From NCBI RefSeq assembly GCF_047663525.1, contig NC_092589.1, forward strand, positions 105,832,001 to 105,896,000: a DNA stretch of 64,000 bases. The letters are read 5' to 3'. Below, one piece after another: positions 61,785-64,000 of this stretch. How positions within the stretch are numbered: position 1 is the stretch's first letter; each line of letters opens with the position of its first letter. The notes under the pieces were generated by a model, which saw only the letters and a program-made list of their open reading frames with translations, did no database searches and was not told the origin of the DNA. The position numbers were made by a program, and so were the translations under genes. This DNA is from Anas platyrhynchos (taxonomy: Eukaryota > Chordata > Aves > Anseriformes > Anatidae).

Positions 61785-64000
61785 CTGAAAATAAGAGAAA
61801 TATTAAAGAACATAATTATTCACAAAACAATATTTTTGAGATTACTGTTCACTTAAAAATAGTTATTGAAGATCAATAATAAAGCAACAGAGCAAACATT
61901 CTCATGAACTAATTAAAAATATGATGTCTTGAAAAGTTTATCTCAGTAAATCTTCGGGAATAAATTAAATTGTGTATTCCTGAATACAGCAATAACAAAC
62001 AACAGGATTATAAAAAACTAGTAGGTAAGAGGAAGAAGGGGGGAAGAGCAAACTTGCTTATAGCACACACATTCCCTTAAGTTTTTGCTGCTGGCTTTTT
62101 TTTTTAAAGACTTTACAGTCTACCTTTTCCACTTAGAACAACATCCAAAGATATTAGTACAGAACCCATGACATCCAGTTCTACACAAAAGACAAAATAA
62201 TGCAAACTACCGTCAGTTAACATATATCCTCTGTGTTCCAGGTAAAATTTCAGAAGCTTTATATTCTTATTCATATATTTTTGCTCTATACATTTTTTCT
62301 ATTTTTCTAGTTCTGCCTAAATGTCCTAGACTTTCTAATCCAAAATAAGTAATTTTTGGCTAAACCCTAGGCCTTGCCTGAATTCAACTATGCTTTCACA
62401 CACTTGTGATATTTTATATTTCACCATTGCATTAGTCAAATGAGTTTTATCAACAGTATTAATAGCTGAACTGTTTTTTGACATACACATTTCAGCAGCA
62501 ACTAAAAGCTCAACAGGATCAGACTTTCCTTGGGCTTGGTAACACATAGTAAATATCTCATAGATTTTGACACTATTCTTATAGTTCCACTTTATACAAG
62601 ATTTTTTTTCTCCTATGATTTATTAAGAAATACTCAATTGTAAACATGATTGGTTTCCCACCCTAGCAGTTAACCTCTCCTGCTACAGACACCAAGGCTA
62701 AAATTACAAAGCCTTTAGTATAAACAAACACAAATCCATGAAAGGAGCACAAAAATGCCCCCAAAGTGCAAATGTTATTTTCTTTCTCATCAGATGGCAT
62801 TTGCAATCCCATGCCCATATTTAGTATAGTGTAATAAATAATTATTATTCATTGATTTTTGTTACATCTAGAGAGACTTGAAGAGTGGTTATTTATTGAG
62901 AAATGTTCTGTCTTCAAATTTCATTTCTCTTTAACAATTGCTGCTGATGACACAGTTTAATGCCAAGCATGTGAAGCAGTTCTCTAACACGTCACTTCAA
63001 ATTATTCCTCTCAACTACACCTGATATAAGGAGTAGCAAGCATAATGCTGATGCAAAACCCACATGCAGGAAGCATTATGGATTTCTTAATGTTGAGATT
63101 TTTTTTTTCTAATCTTTCTCTGTAGTCTCTCTAACTATAGCATGAAAGTGAACAAAATGAGTTCCTTATTATATTTTGTCATTTCTGGCATTCATTCTAT
63201 ATTAACAGACCAGAGAAAAGCCAAAATGTTCCCAAATTTTCACAGCACGTGTTTGTAAGAACTAGGAGGAAAAAAAATCAAACCTCAAATCTGCTGCAAA
63301 TATCTTAGTGAACAGTCCTAGCTTAGCTATGATTTTTACTTTAGAACAAAATAAAACCATGCACATAACACAAGAGCAGCTAACAAGAAAAAAATATGTA
63401 AGTACTCAGTAATTCTTTCACCAGAAGCCTCACACACACACGAAAAAAAAAAGAGAATGAAGGAAATATAGGAAATGCCATATGCTTTACTCTAGTCTGA
63501 AGAAGTAATGTCTGTATTAAAAAAAATAAAATAAAAAAAGCCTTTGATTGAAAGGTATTCACACTTTAGAAAAGCCTCAAGTAAAATACAGAAAATTGAA
63601 TGCAATTAAAAAGCTCCGCTTCTGACATTAACACTAAGTACAACTTTTATTCAAGACAGTGTTCATGTAGTCAAGTAGAATGAGTATATAATTAATAACA
63701 CAAAGCTCTGTTTTACCAGAGCTCTTTAATTATATTCTTTATGCATCTAGAAAAACAAATAGAAGTAATTTTTTCTTGATTTATCATACAAGAATCAAAT
63801 TTAAGATTCAAACTAAGGCAAAAAGAAAAATGAAAGGTACACTCAGAAGGACTGAATTTCTATGAACAAGTAATGAACACATTTAGATTGTGAGAAGAGG
63901 TATCTTGACATTTCACTGAAACACAAATAATTTGATGTTTTGGTATCCAGTACCTTAAGGTCATGCATATAACTTATATAACACATAAGATACTGCATAG

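Noticed and set aside
62335-62547. 70-codon minus-strand frame as an upstream ROCK2 exon
   Set aside because: It does not resemble the ROCK2 coiled coil or the acidic stretch before the PH domain; probably chance within a ROCK2 intron.
1-64000. CRISPR arrays, tRNA or rRNA genes, intact transposons or retroviral genes
   Set aside because: No regularly spaced repeats, no recognisable tRNA arms, no LTR pair or retroviral reading frames. The only mobile DNA recognised is truncated CR1.

Overview
The window looks like vertebrate, almost certainly avian, nuclear DNA. It has GT-AG introns, a GC-rich CpG-island promoter, long AT-rich intergenic stretches, and about ten chicken-repeat-1 (CR1) LINE fragments. 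The CR1 copies carry the typical 5'-truncated bodies and the ATTCTGTG-type 3' end. No bacterial-type gene, CRISPR array, tRNA or rRNA gene was recognised. The gene order C2orf50 > SLC66A3 > < ROCK2 matches human 2p25.1 as I remember it. The exact bird species cannot be told from the sequence alone.

Layout: 1-23352 holds no gene I can support. It contains CR1 fragments, long homopolymer runs, a short palindromic repeat cluster near 13.2 kb and some possible non-coding conserved elements. Three coding exons between 23353 and 26854 (+) make a complete C2orf50 (ciliary microtubule inner protein candidate) of 163 residues. A CR1 insertion and a run of protein-like but unassigned open sequence follow it. 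From 27.5 to 35.6 kb there is intergenic DNA with two larger CR1 remnants. A CpG island at about 35.6-36.2 kb carries the promoter and first exon of SLC66A3 (PQLC3). Its seven exons (35881-43460, +) join cleanly to a 201-residue PQ-loop membrane protein. Intron 3 has the hallmarks of a U12-type (minor spliceosome) intron. The 3' UTR probably ends near 45.0-45.3 kb.

From 45.3 to 58.7 kb lies a gap between two convergent genes. It includes CR1 pieces, AT-rich simple repeats, presumably the ROCK2 3' UTR, and one unexplained acidic candidate exon on the minus strand. From 58702 to 61784 (-) are the last five coding exons of ROCK2. They encode the split PH domain with its inserted C1 zinc domain and the C-terminal tail. 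The rest of ROCK2 lies beyond the right edge.

The three genes are neighbours rather than a functional unit: an axonemal protein, a PQ-loop transporter-like protein and a Rho effector kinase. The U12-type intron is the best-supported unusual feature. The acidic minus-strand exon and the open frames downstream of C2orf50 are the best candidates for something not yet described, but both are unproven. All family comparisons are from memory, since no search could be run.
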